A stretch of DNA of 64,000 nucleotides. Origin: JADCCX01 sp031431475 (lineage in GTDB: Bacteria; Pseudomonadota; Alphaproteobacteria; Rhizobiales; Beijerinckiaceae). The translations under genes and the position numbers were made by a program. Below, in pieces: positions 15,863 through 23,428 of the stretch; position 1 is the stretch's first letter; each line of letters opens with the position of its first letter. The stretch is from NCBI GenBank assembly GCA_031431475.1, contig JANPDL010000035.1:369523-433522 (forward strand), in the 5' to 3' direction. The notes under the pieces were generated by a model. The model made no database searches, was not told the DNA's origin, and saw nothing but the letters and a program-made list of their open reading frames with translations.

Positions 15863-17279
15863 TATCCTGACAACGGATCTTTGCGTGATCGGCGCTGGTT
15901 CGGGCGGCCTTTCGGTGGCCGCCGCTGCCGCGATGATGCAGGTGCCGGTTGTGCTGATCGAGAAGCACCGTATGGGCGGGGATTGCCTCAATGTCGGCTG
16001 CGTGCCCTCGAAAGCGTTGATTGCGGCGGCCAAGCATGCGGCAGGCATGCGGGACGCGGTGGAATTCGGCTTCGCCGCTGTCGAGATCAAACCGGCCTTC
16101 AACCGGGTAAATGCCCATGTGAAACAGGTGATTGCCGCGATTGCGCCTCTGGACAGCGAGAATCGCTTCCGGGCACTTGGCGCCACCGTCATCAAGGGTG
16201 AGGCGCGTTTCATCGGCAAGCAGACGGTGCAGGTTGGTGATCAGGTGATCAAGGCGCGGCGTTTCGTGATCGCCACGGGTTCTAATCCGGCCATTCCGCC
16301 GATTTCTGGTCTCGACACGGTGCCCTATCTCACCAACGAGAGTCTTTTCGATCTGACCCGCAAGCCGCAGAAGCTGGTGGTTCTGGGCGCTGGCCCCATC
16401 GGCATGGAAATGGCGCAGGCCCATGCGCGTCTGGGCTCGGACGTTATTGTGCTGGAGCCAAAGGCTGTGCTGGGACGCGAAGACCCGGAGGCCGCGCGAC
16501 TGGCGCGGCTGGCGCTGGAGCGCGACGGCGTGGTCTTTCGCACCGGCATCATCGTCAAGAGTGTGTCAGGCTCGGGCGAAAAGCTGAAAGTGATGATGAC
16601 TGCCAACGGCGGGGATGAAATCATCGATTGCAGCCACATTCTCGTGGCGACCGGCCGCAAACCGACTGTTGATGGCCTCGATCTGGACAAGGCAGGCATC
16701 GCCGTCACGCCGCAGGGAATCACGGTCAACCACAAGCTCAAGACCACGAACCGCAAGGTCTATGCTATCGGTGATGTCATTGGCCCGCCGCAATTCACCC
16801 ATCGCGCCAATTATCAAGCCGGGTTGGTGATCCGGAACGGCTTGTTCCGCTTGCCGGTCAAGGCCAGCGATGCCCTGATGCCGCGCGTGACTTATACGGA
16901 CCCCGAGATTGCCGCGATTGGTCTTTCCGAGGACGAAGTCCGCAAACAGGGCAAAGGCATCCAAGTGCTGCGCTGGCCCTTCGCCGAGAATGACCGGGCA
17001 CAGGCTGAGCGCAGGACGGAGGGTTTTATCAAGGTGATGGTGGATTCCAGGGGACGCATTCTCGGCGTCGTCATCGCCGGTCACAATGCCGGCGAATTGC
17101 TGACGCCATGGACGCTGGCGATGGCCAATGGATTGAAGATCGGCGCAATGACCGGGATTACACTTCCTTATCCGACCTATTCCGAGGTCTCGAAACGGGT
17201 TGCCACGGCGTTCCTGCTGCCAAAACTGCGCAGGCCCCTGCTGCAGCGCCTCCTGCGCTTCATGCGGATGTTCGGGTGA
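15855..17279 (+). CDS. Dihydrolipoamide-dehydrogenase/mercuric-reductase-like flavoprotein
   Basis: Class I pyridine-nucleotide-disulfide oxidoreductase of 474 residues. The FAD dinucleotide fold CVIGAGSGGLSVAAAAA comes first, followed by the redox-active disulfide in GGDCLNVGCVPSKAL. The NAD(P)-binding fold VVLGAGPIGMEMAQAHARLG and the dimer-interface domain (PRVTYTDPEIAAIGLSE) follow. The C-terminal His-Glu base pair of true lipoamide dehydrogenases (HAHPT-like) is not obvious: the region reads LPYPTYSE with Tyr in place of His. No lipoyl-complex genes are near. Start TTG 15855 has AAGGGAG six bases upstream and overlaps the previous stop, indicating coupling. Confidence 0.87.
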   Translation: MPDILTTDLCVIGAGSGGLSVAAAAAMMQVPVVLIEKHRMGGDCLNVGCVPSKALIAAAKHAAGMRDAVEFGFAAVEIKPAFNRVNAHVKQVIAAIAPLDSENRFRALGATVIKGEARFIGKQTVQVGDQVIKARRFVIATGSNPAIPPISGLDTVPYLTNESLFDLTRKPQKLVVLGAGPIGMEMAQAHARLGSDVIVLEPKAVLGREDPEAARLARLALERDGVVFRTGIIVKSVSGSGEKLKVMMTANGGDEIIDCSHILVATGRKPTVDGLDLDKAGIAVTPQGITVNHKLKTTNRKVYAIGDVIGPPQFTHRANYQAGLVIRNGLFRLPVKASDALMPRVTYTDPEIAAIGLSEDEVRKQGKGIQVLRWPFAENDRAQAERRTEGFIKVMVDSRGRILGVVIAGHNAGELLTPWTLAMANGLKIGAMTGITLPYPTYSEVSKRVATAFLLPKLRRPLLQRLLRFMRMFG

Positions 17280-17282
17280 CAC

Positions 17283-18698
17283 ATGGCTGTAGCCGCAACC
17301 CCTATGCCCCGCCGCCGTAAACTCGGATTGTCCACCCGGCTGCTGCTGCTCACATTGCTGTTCGTGATGGTCGCCGAAGTGCTGATCTTCGTGCCGTCCA
17401 TCGCGAATTTCCGCAATGCCTGGCTGAACGACCGGCTCGCCTCGGCAAGGACTGCTGCGCTGGTGCTGGAAGCGGTTCCCGAAGAGGCACTTCCAGAAGA
17501 TCTCGTCAGGCAGCTTCTCAAGAATGTCGGGGCAGAGACGATTGCGTTGCGCGTCAAGGGAGCCCGGCGGTTGCTCGCTTTCAGCGATATGCCGCCTATG
17601 GTGGAGGCCACCTTCGACTTCCAGAAAATGGATGCCTTCCGCAGCATTGCGGAGAGTTTTGATATCCTCGTGAATGGCGGAGACCGGACAGTCCGCGTTA
17701 TCGATTCAGCGCCTATGGATGGGGATTTCGTGGAAATCGTCCTGAAGGAAAGGCCGTTACGTGAAGCGATGTGGCGTTTCGCGGTTAACATCCTCGCACT
17801 TTCGCTGTTCATCTCAGGCATCACGGGTGCGCTGGTCTTTCTCTCACTCAAGCGTCTAATCGTTCGTCCGGTTGAAAAACTGACGGCGAGCATTACCCGC
17901 TTTGCCGAAAAGCCCGATGACCAGACTCGGCTGATGCAGCCATCAGGCCGTACGGACGAAATCGGCACCGCCGAAACAGCGGTATCGGGGATGCAGAAGA
18001 CGATCTCACAACAGCTCAAGCAGAAGGAGCATCTTGCAGCGCTGGGACTCGCCGTCAGCAAGATCAACCACGATCTCAGAAACATGCTGTCCTCGGCGCA
18101 ACTCATCTCCGACAGGCTTGGTGCTGTGAAGGACCCGACGGTGCAGCGCTTCGCCCCCAAACTTCTCCAGACGCTGGACCGCGCCATCGCCTTTTGCCAG
18201 TCTACCCTCGCTTATGGACGCGCGGAAGAACGGCCACCCTGGCTGGAAACGATCCGCCTGAATGCCCTGCTGGAAGAAGTCCGGGATGCCGTCGGTCTTT
18301 TCGACGGACATTCCGTGATCTGGACCAATGCGGTGTCACAATCCCTGATGCTGCGCAGCGATCCCGAGCATCTGTTCCGCATCTGCACGAACCTCTGCCG
18401 CAATGCCCTCCAGGCCATGGAAACCAATCCGCCGGCGCCCGGCCAGCATCATGCCCTGATCGTGACATGCACGGAGGATGCAGCGAGCTGGATGCTGGAT
18501 ATCGCCGACACAGGCCCAGGCATCCCGTCCGTGATCCGGCAAAAGCTGTTTGATGCCTTTCATGGCTCAACGCGCCCCGGCGGAACGGGACTTGGCCTTG
18601 CCATCGCTTCCGACCTTGTCAGGGCGCTCGGCGGTTCGATCAATTTGCTGGATCAGTCTCCCGGGGCTTGCTTTCGCATTCATCTACCGAAGGCATGA
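17283..18698 (+). CDS. Orphan sensor histidine kinase
   Basis: Membrane kinase of 471 residues. TM1 is LLLLTLLFVMVAEVLIF and TM2 is FAVNILALSLFISGITGALVFL, enclosing a periplasmic sensor region of roughly 130 residues. A HAMP-like linker (RLIVRPVEKLTASITRFAE) precedes an atypical dimerisation segment, LGLAVSKINHDLRNMLSSAQ, with phospho-acceptor His followed by Asp-Leu. The ATPase domain has NALQAM (N box), DTGPGIP (G1) and GGTGLGLAIASDLV (G2). No response regulator gene lies beside it. It starts 3 bases after the flavoprotein stop, so it is probably the third gene of the TVP38-flavoprotein-kinase unit. Confidence 0.9.
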   Translation: MAVAATPMPRRRKLGLSTRLLLLTLLFVMVAEVLIFVPSIANFRNAWLNDRLASARTAALVLEAVPEEALPEDLVRQLLKNVGAETIALRVKGARRLLAFSDMPPMVEATFDFQKMDAFRSIAESFDILVNGGDRTVRVIDSAPMDGDFVEIVLKERPLREAMWRFAVNILALSLFISGITGALVFLSLKRLIVRPVEKLTASITRFAEKPDDQTRLMQPSGRTDEIGTAETAVSGMQKTISQQLKQKEHLAALGLAVSKINHDLRNMLSSAQLISDRLGAVKDPTVQRFAPKLLQTLDRAIAFCQSTLAYGRAEERPPWLETIRLNALLEEVRDAVGLFDGHSVIWTNAVSQSLMLRSDPEHLFRICTNLCRNALQAMETNPPAPGQHHALIVTCTEDAASWMLDIADTGPGIPSVIRQKLFDAFHGSTRPGGTGLGLAIASDLVRALGGSINLLDQSPGACFRIHLPKA

Positions 18699-18747
18699 GC
18701 AGTTCAGTCCCTATTCACCCCTGTGACAATAGATCAGCATTGAACTC

Positions 18748-18775
18748 TTGACGTGCCGCGCCATAAATCTAATTT
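18748..18775 (+). promoter_or_regulatory. Possible promoter of the cytochrome c gene
   Basis: TTGACG (18748-18753), a 16-bp spacer and TAATTT (18770-18775) lie about 73 bases before the ATG. The region around the -10 is locally AT-rich. Spacing is one base short of optimal. Confidence 0.4.
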
Positions 18776-18847
18776 TTATGTTTGGACGTAAACACGAAAT
18801 AGAACTGCGCCTTTGGATCAAACTGGCGCGACTGGAGGAAGAAAATA

Positions 18848-19246
18848 ATGCGCTTTATGATGACTCTTCTGGGCTCGGCCCTCGTTCTCGGGACCCTTTC
18901 TGCAGGTCCCGCCGTCGCACAGGATGTTGCCGCGGGTGAAAAGCTGTTCCTGCAATGCCGGACCTGCCACCAGATCGGTGAAACCGCCAAGAATTTGGTA
19001 GGTCCGCAGTTAAACGGTCTCTTCGAAGATCGCAAGGCTGGGACAGCCGAAGGCTACACTTACTCGGCTGCCTACAAGGGTCTGGACAAGGTCTGGAGCG
19101 TCGAGAATTTCACCGTTTACATCCAGGATCCACGCGGCGTCACACCCGGCACGAAGATGGTCTATGCCGGTTTGAAGGACGAAGCCAAGATCAAGGATCT
19201 GGTTGCATTCCTTCAGCAGTACGGCAAGGACGGCAAGAAGAAGTAG
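18848..19246 (+). CDS. Class I cytochrome c (c2/c550-like)
   Basis: Periplasmic electron carrier of 132 residues. A Sec signal peptide (MRFMMTLLGSALVLGTLSAGPAVAQ) is followed by the heme site CRTCH at 37-41. The distal GTKMVYAGLKDEAKIKDLVAFL provides the axial Met and the C-terminal helix, and the size and motif spacing match mitochondrial-type cytochromes c2/c550. GGAGGAAG precedes the ATG. Such a protein could accept electrons from Sox enzymes and pass them to an oxidase or to the photosynthetic reaction centre; its place next to the sox locus supports this but does not prove it. Its own promoter and terminator suggest independent expression. Confidence 0.92.
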   Translation: MRFMMTLLGSALVLGTLSAGPAVAQDVAAGEKLFLQCRTCHQIGETAKNLVGPQLNGLFEDRKAGTAEGYTYSAAYKGLDKVWSVENFTVYIQDPRGVTPGTKMVYAGLKDEAKIKDLVAFLQQYGKDGKKK

Positions 19247-19268
19247 GAACCAGCGGTCCACACATTAG

Positions 19269-19295
19269 AAAAGCGGGCTCAAAGGCCCGCTTTTT
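19269..19295 (+). terminator. Terminator after cytochrome c
   Basis: Perfect 8-bp stem AAGCGGGC (19271-19278) / GCCCGCTT (19285-19292) followed by TTT. It lies between the cytochrome and the convergent flavoprotein gene; A-rich bases on the other side let it serve both strands. Confidence 0.85.
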
Positions 19296-19298
19296 CGT

Positions 19299-20573
19299 TC
19301 ATGTGAACATGTCGGCGATGATGCCTGCATACCATCCCATGTTCTCGTCCTGCGTCTGCTTGCGCAGAGCCGCCGTCTCGCCAGTCTTGGAGACAAAGCC
19401 CTCGATCTCCTTGATGCGACCTTCGCCGGGCTCGTAGCGACCACCCACCTTCACCGTGTTGTCCGTATCAAGCAGGCTCCAGCAGGTGTTGGTGTAGCGC
19501 GCCGGGAAAGTCCGCATTCCCAGCAACTCGCCCCGCACGCTCATGGCCGCAACCTTGGCCTGGCTGTTGGCGGAGAACGCCGACTTCGGCATGTCCCCCG
19601 CGATGGACGCATCGCCGATAACATAGATATTGGGATCAGCGACGGAGCGCATGGTTTCGGGATCAATGGGGCAATACCCCGATGCATTGGTGAGGCCCGC
19701 GTCGCGCGCGATCTTGCCTGCGAACTGTGCCGGGATGACGTTGACCAGCGCTGCGTTCTTGTAAGTCTCGAAGCCGGTCTCGACCGTGTTGGTGCGCGGA
19801 TCGACGCCCTTGATGCCGCTGTGGATTCCTGGTCCAAGCCACTCCACCATGCCGGGATAGAGCCGCTCCCAGCCTTCCTGGAACAGCGCCTGTTTGGAGA
19901 AGCGCTCCTTGGGGTCGAGCACGACAATTTTCGCCTTGGTCTTGCCTGCCTTCTTCAGCACATGTGCCATCATCGACACGCGCTCATAGGGGCCGGGCGG
20001 GCAGCGATAGGGCACGGGGGGTGCGACCATGACGATCAGGCCACCGTCGGGAACCGCATCCAGCCGTGTCTTCAAAAGCTGCGTTTGCGGGCCGGCCTTC
20101 CAGGCATGCGGCATCGCCTCTTCATGCTGCTGGCCCCAGCCAGGAACGGAATCATAGCGGATGTCGATGCCCGGCGACAGGATCAGCCGGTCGTAGCTGA
20201 GACGTGAGCCGTCGGCCATCACCACCTGCCGCGTCACCCGGTCAACGCCCGCCGCCATCTGATGGTTCATGCGGATGCCGTATGTGGAAGCCAGCTTGTC
20301 ATAGCTGTGCGTGATCGATTCCAGCGAGCGGAAGCCGCCGAGATACAGGTTGGAATGGAAGCACGTGGTGAACTGCCGCGAGGGTTCAACCAACACGACA
20401 TCGAGAGCGCCATTGGTCTCTCGCGCGATATATTTGGCAGCCGTCGCACCACCGGGTCCACCGCCGACCACGACGACACGCGGCCTGAGATGGGCAATGG
20501 CAGGCATGGCGAGCATTGAAGCGCCGGCTGCGGTCGCGGCTCCAGCGAGGAATTGTCTGCGGTTGGTGGTCAT
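19299..20573 (-). CDS. soxF: Sulfide dehydrogenase (flavocytochrome c) flavoprotein, SoxF/FccB type
   Basis: FAD subunit of flavocytochrome c sulfide dehydrogenase, 424 residues, exported as a folded protein. The Tat signal is NRRQFLAGAATAAGASM. The FAD fold VVVVGGGPGGATAAKYIA (33-50) follows. Cys191 (PYRCPPGPYER) and Cys301 (GYCPIDPETM) stand where FccB has its redox-active disulfide, and Cys71 lies in TTCFHSNLYLGG. IYVIGDASI is the second FAD motif. ATG 20573 is fixed by the Tat signal. The partner cytochrome is probably the monoheme protein at 21194-21520. Promoter-distal gene of the sox minus-strand unit. Confidence 0.92.
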   Translation of the reverse strand: MTTNRRQFLAGAATAAGASMLAMPAIAHLRPRVVVVGGGPGGATAAKYIARETNGALDVVLVEPSRQFTTCFHSNLYLGGFRSLESITHSYDKLASTYGIRMNHQMAAGVDRVTRQVVMADGSRLSYDRLILSPGIDIRYDSVPGWGQQHEEAMPHAWKAGPQTQLLKTRLDAVPDGGLIVMVAPPVPYRCPPGPYERVSMMAHVLKKAGKTKAKIVVLDPKERFSKQALFQEGWERLYPGMVEWLGPGIHSGIKGVDPRTNTVETGFETYKNAALVNVIPAQFAGKIARDAGLTNASGYCPIDPETMRSVADPNIYVIGDASIAGDMPKSAFSANSQAKVAAMSVRGELLGMRTFPARYTNTCWSLLDTDNTVKVGGRYEPGEGRIKEIEGFVSKTGETAALRKQTQDENMGWYAGIIADMFT

Positions 20574-20625
20574 GGAAGTCAGCCTTTCGGGGTTGTCCTG
20601 TTTGTTTGAACGCCTTGCGCGCATG

Positions 20626-21129
20626 TCAGCCTGTTTTCAGATAGCCGAAGCCCTGCGCCTGCAGCGCACCGACAGCAGCGGCTCCCGAAGGCACGAAACG
20701 GATGAATTCAGCTTGCCGCGCCTTGCCCGGATCGATCTTCAGGCGTGTGAACGTGATTTCGCACAGATAGACCTTCAATCCACTTTTCGCGAGGTCGGAC
20801 AGCCGCTGCACGGTGTCGCCCGGCAGCTTCTCGTCCTTCCAGGGCGTGTCCTCCAGGGATTCCAGAAAGAACTTGAGGCCCTGACCATGCACGACAATCG
20901 CCAGCTGGATATCCAGCGGATTGCCATAGACCGAAAAGTGATTGCTGAGGTTGGTCAGCATCTGGGCAAACCGCGCGGGGTCACCAAAATCGCAATGATA
21001 GAGGCAAGCGACATCCGCCTCTTTTTTCAGTGATTTGAGATCGAGCTTGACGGGCGCCGCAACCGCCGCGCCCGCGACACCGATCACTCCGGCAGCTGCA
21101 ACCAGAACCTGCCTCCTGTGAAGCTCCAT
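20626..21129 (-). CDS. Exported DsrE-like protein of the sox locus
   Basis: Protein of 167 residues. The N-terminus ELHRRQVLVAAAGVIGVAGAAVA is a Tat-like signal with an RR pair and a long Ala-rich core. The mature part has the DsrE/DsrF-like alpha/beta pattern: VACLYHCDFGDPARFAQMLTNL, then IQLAIVVHGQGLKFFLE, then GLKVYLCEITFTRL. DsrE-type proteins bind sulfur through a Cys; candidates here are Cys at YHCDF and LCEIT. It lies between the FCSD flavoprotein and the cytochrome, so a role in handling sulfane sulfur in the periplasm is likely but unproven. Confidence 0.75.
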   Translation of the reverse strand: MELHRRQVLVAAAGVIGVAGAAVAAPVKLDLKSLKKEADVACLYHCDFGDPARFAQMLTNLSNHFSVYGNPLDIQLAIVVHGQGLKFFLESLEDTPWKDEKLPGDTVQRLSDLAKSGLKVYLCEITFTRLKIDPGKARQAEFIRFVPSGAAAVGALQAQGFGYLKTG

Positions 21130-21193
21130 TCCCGTTTATCCCTGTTATATAATTCTTATTACTTTTATAATGCGTATTTACAAGCGGCGGTCC

Positions 21194-21520
21194 TCACGGC
21201 TTGGGCTTGATGCTCTCGAAATACACCGCCAGCGCTGCGATCTCCTCATCGCTGAACTTGGCGGCAATGGTTTGCATCACCTGATTCTCGCGCTCCTTCT
21301 TGCGGTAGGTATTCATCAGGGCCGTAAAACTCTCAGCATCGACACCGACGATGGGTGGAATAGCACCCACCGCCTTGCCGCTCAGTTGATGGCATGTCAC
21401 GCATTCGGCACCGAGATATTCCCCTAAAGCCCTGTCCGCTTTCGCTACTGCGCCTCCTCCCAGAAGCGCCGAGCCTCCTGGCAGAAGCGCGATGGCGATC
21501 ATCCATGTCGCCAGCCTCAT
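21194..21520 (-). CDS. Monoheme cytochrome c, likely FCSD partner (SoxE/FccA-like)
   Basis: Exported cytochrome of 108 residues. A signal peptide ends near AVAKA, and one heme site, CVTCH, lies at 40-44. The tail KFSDEEIAALAVYFESIKPKP is the usual c5/c553-type ending, with a Met (QVMQTIAAKFSDEE) just before it as the probable axial ligand. FccA-like subunits accept electrons from the FAD subunit; the Paracoccus SoxE is diheme, so this is a half-size version. It starts at the soxD stop with a short overlap, placing it in the same operon. Confidence 0.82.
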   Translation of the reverse strand: MRLATWMIAIALLPGGSALLGGGAVAKADRALGEYLGAECVTCHQLSGKAVGAIPPIVGVDAESFTALMNTYRKKERENQVMQTIAAKFSDEEIAALAVYFESIKPKP

Positions 21521-22200
21521 TCAACCCTCGGAGCCGTCTTTGAATCCGGCGTGACATCCAGCACCATGGCGCGTCCTGTCACCTTCGGCGGTTCCTTCTT
21601 GCAGTCCTTCATGCAGACATCCTTGCGCCAGAACGCCTTTTCCGCAACCTCCCGATCATCATCATAGAAGCCGCCGCCATTGGGCATCGGGATTGCTGCA
21701 TAGTTTTTCTCGTTCACCTCGAAACTGGCGTCCTTGATAACATCGCCCATATGCAGGATGTAGGCAGAGAGCGCGTAAAGCTCATCCGCTTCAAGCGACT
21801 GCGCATTGCCGTAGGGCATGGCGCGGCGGAGGTAGTCGAACAGTGTGGTCGAGCTTGGCCAGAAGGATCCCACGGTCTTTTCAGGCCGGTCATTCTTCAG
21901 CGACCCATTGCCGCCTGCCAGTACTGGCCAGCGCCCGACGCCTTCGCCAAACTCGCCATGACAGGCGGCGCATTTCTCGACGAAGAGTTCCTCGCCCTTT
22001 TTTGCGGTTCCCTTGCCAACGGGGAGACCACGCCCGTCGGGCAGGATGGAAATATCCCAGGCTTTGATTTCCTGCGCATGGGCAGGGCGGCCGAGATTGA
22101 GCGGCTTGGGCACGGTGGCCGTCTGCTGTGCAAGCACCAGCCCGCTTGTCAGCAAAAGGCCAACTGCAGCGCCGATAGCGGCCTCACGAAATCTCGACAT
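21517..22200 (-). CDS. soxD: Sulfur dehydrogenase cytochrome subunit SoxD (monoheme form)
   Basis: Cytochrome subunit of the Sox(CD) sulfur dehydrogenase, which removes six electrons from SoxY-bound sulfane sulfur. It is 227 residues with an N-terminal signal (AAVGLLLTSGLVLAQQ). The characteristic SoxD segment KAWDISILPDGRGLPVGKGTA precedes the only heme motif, CAACH at 77-81. A conserved C-terminal part contains YAAIPMPNGGGFYDDDREVAEKAFW. Well-studied SoxD proteins are longer and diheme; here CMKDCKK near the end is not a heme site. ATG 22200 was chosen for the signal peptide. Overlaps soxC by 17 bases. Confidence 0.92.
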   Translation of the reverse strand: MSRFREAAIGAAVGLLLTSGLVLAQQTATVPKPLNLGRPAHAQEIKAWDISILPDGRGLPVGKGTAKKGEELFVEKCAACHGEFGEGVGRWPVLAGGNGSLKNDRPEKTVGSFWPSSTTLFDYLRRAMPYGNAQSLEADELYALSAYILHMGDVIKDASFEVNEKNYAAIPMPNGGGFYDDDREVAEKAFWRKDVCMKDCKKEPPKVTGRAMVLDVTPDSKTAPRVE

Positions 22201-23428
22201 TTTCCGTCTCGCCATTGGCACGCACCAGCCACGTCTGGATGCCGTTGTTGTGATAGATCGAATTGACACCACGCACCTTGCGCAACTCATCCTTGGTGGG
22301 CTGCACATACCCTGTGGAATCATGAGTGCGGGACTGGATCATTAGCTCCTGTCCCTGCCAGTTGAAATCGACGTAAAAGCGCGTCAGCGAGCGGTCGAGC
22401 ACCGGCCCGTCGATGCGAGCCTCCTGCCAGTTGCGGCCACCATCGAGCGTCACATCCACCCGGCGAATCGTACCGCGACCGGACCATGCGAGGCCCGAGA
22501 GCACATTCTGACCCTTGGCTTTAAGCGGAGCCTGCGGCGACGGATTGGTCACAACGGACTTGGCATCCATGATGAAGGTGAAGCGCCGCGAACGCCCATC
22601 CGCCATCAGGTCAGTGTATTTCGAGGTTTCTTCACGGGCCAGCAGCGGTACGTCGGTCACATCGAGACGGCGCAGCCACTTTACCCACATGTTGCCTTCC
22701 CAACCGGGTACCACGAGCCGCACGGGGTAGCCCTGTTCGGGCCGAAGCATCTCGCCATTCATGCGGAACGCCACGATGCAATCATCGAGCGTTTTCTGCA
22801 GGGGTATCGAGCGGTTCATGCCGGATGAATCTGCCCCCTCGGCGATCACCCACTTGCCGCTGGTCTTTACGCCAGCCTCGTTCAGCAGATGCTTGAGCGG
22901 AACGCCAGTGTACATCACGTTGTGAACCATGCCGTGGGTGAACTGGCAGCCGTTGAGCTGAGCGCCGCGCCATTCCATGCCGGAATTCGCCGCACATTCC
23001 AGAAAGTGTACCCGGTTGATGCGCGGAAAGCGCTTGATGTCATCGAGCGTGAACACCAGTGGCTTGTCCACAAGGCCCGAGATCATCAGCCTGTATTGCG
23101 CCGGGTCGATCTCCGCGATGCCGCCGTGATGGCGTTCGAAGCAGAGGCCCGAAGGCGTGATGATGCCGTCAAGCTCATGCAGCGGCGTGAAGTTGACCGA
23201 GCTTTCGCGGCTCGCCGTCAGCCACTCCACATCGCGGCGCATCACATGCGCCTCGAATTTCGATGGCTTGCCGTAGGGGCGCGCAGCGACGCCGTCACCG
23301 AGATAGCGTGACCAGTCGGGCAGTTCTGTTATCGCCTTGTCAGGTGTGGATTGGGCCTTGGCGGCGGATACTGCGGCGAGGCTTCCCGCGGCTGTGGCGA
23401 TAAATGTGCGGCGTGACGTATCTGTCAT
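22184..23428 (-). CDS. soxC: Sulfur dehydrogenase molybdenum subunit SoxC
   Basis: Molybdopterin subunit of Sox(CD), 414 residues, sulfite-oxidase family, periplasmic. The Tat signal SRRTFIATAAGSLAAVSAA is present. Cys145 in HFLECAANSG is the molybdenum ligand. The oxidoreductase molybdopterin domain runs roughly 90-280, and the Mo-Co dimerisation domain follows, with DVTLDGGRNWQEARI. The SoxC-type start PDWSRYLGDGVAARPYGKPS separates it from general sulfite dehydrogenases. The soxB stop and soxC start overlap as ATGA. Its presence implies full oxidation of thiosulfate to sulfate without stored sulfur globules. Confidence 0.95.
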   Translation of the reverse strand: MTDTSRRTFIATAAGSLAAVSAAKAQSTPDKAITELPDWSRYLGDGVAARPYGKPSKFEAHVMRRDVEWLTASRESSVNFTPLHELDGIITPSGLCFERHHGGIAEIDPAQYRLMISGLVDKPLVFTLDDIKRFPRINRVHFLECAANSGMEWRGAQLNGCQFTHGMVHNVMYTGVPLKHLLNEAGVKTSGKWVIAEGADSSGMNRSIPLQKTLDDCIVAFRMNGEMLRPEQGYPVRLVVPGWEGNMWVKWLRRLDVTDVPLLAREETSKYTDLMADGRSRRFTFIMDAKSVVTNPSPQAPLKAKGQNVLSGLAWSGRGTIRRVDVTLDGGRNWQEARIDGPVLDRSLTRFYVDFNWQGQELMIQSRTHDSTGYVQPTKDELRKVRGVNSIYHNNGIQTWLVRANGETENVEIS

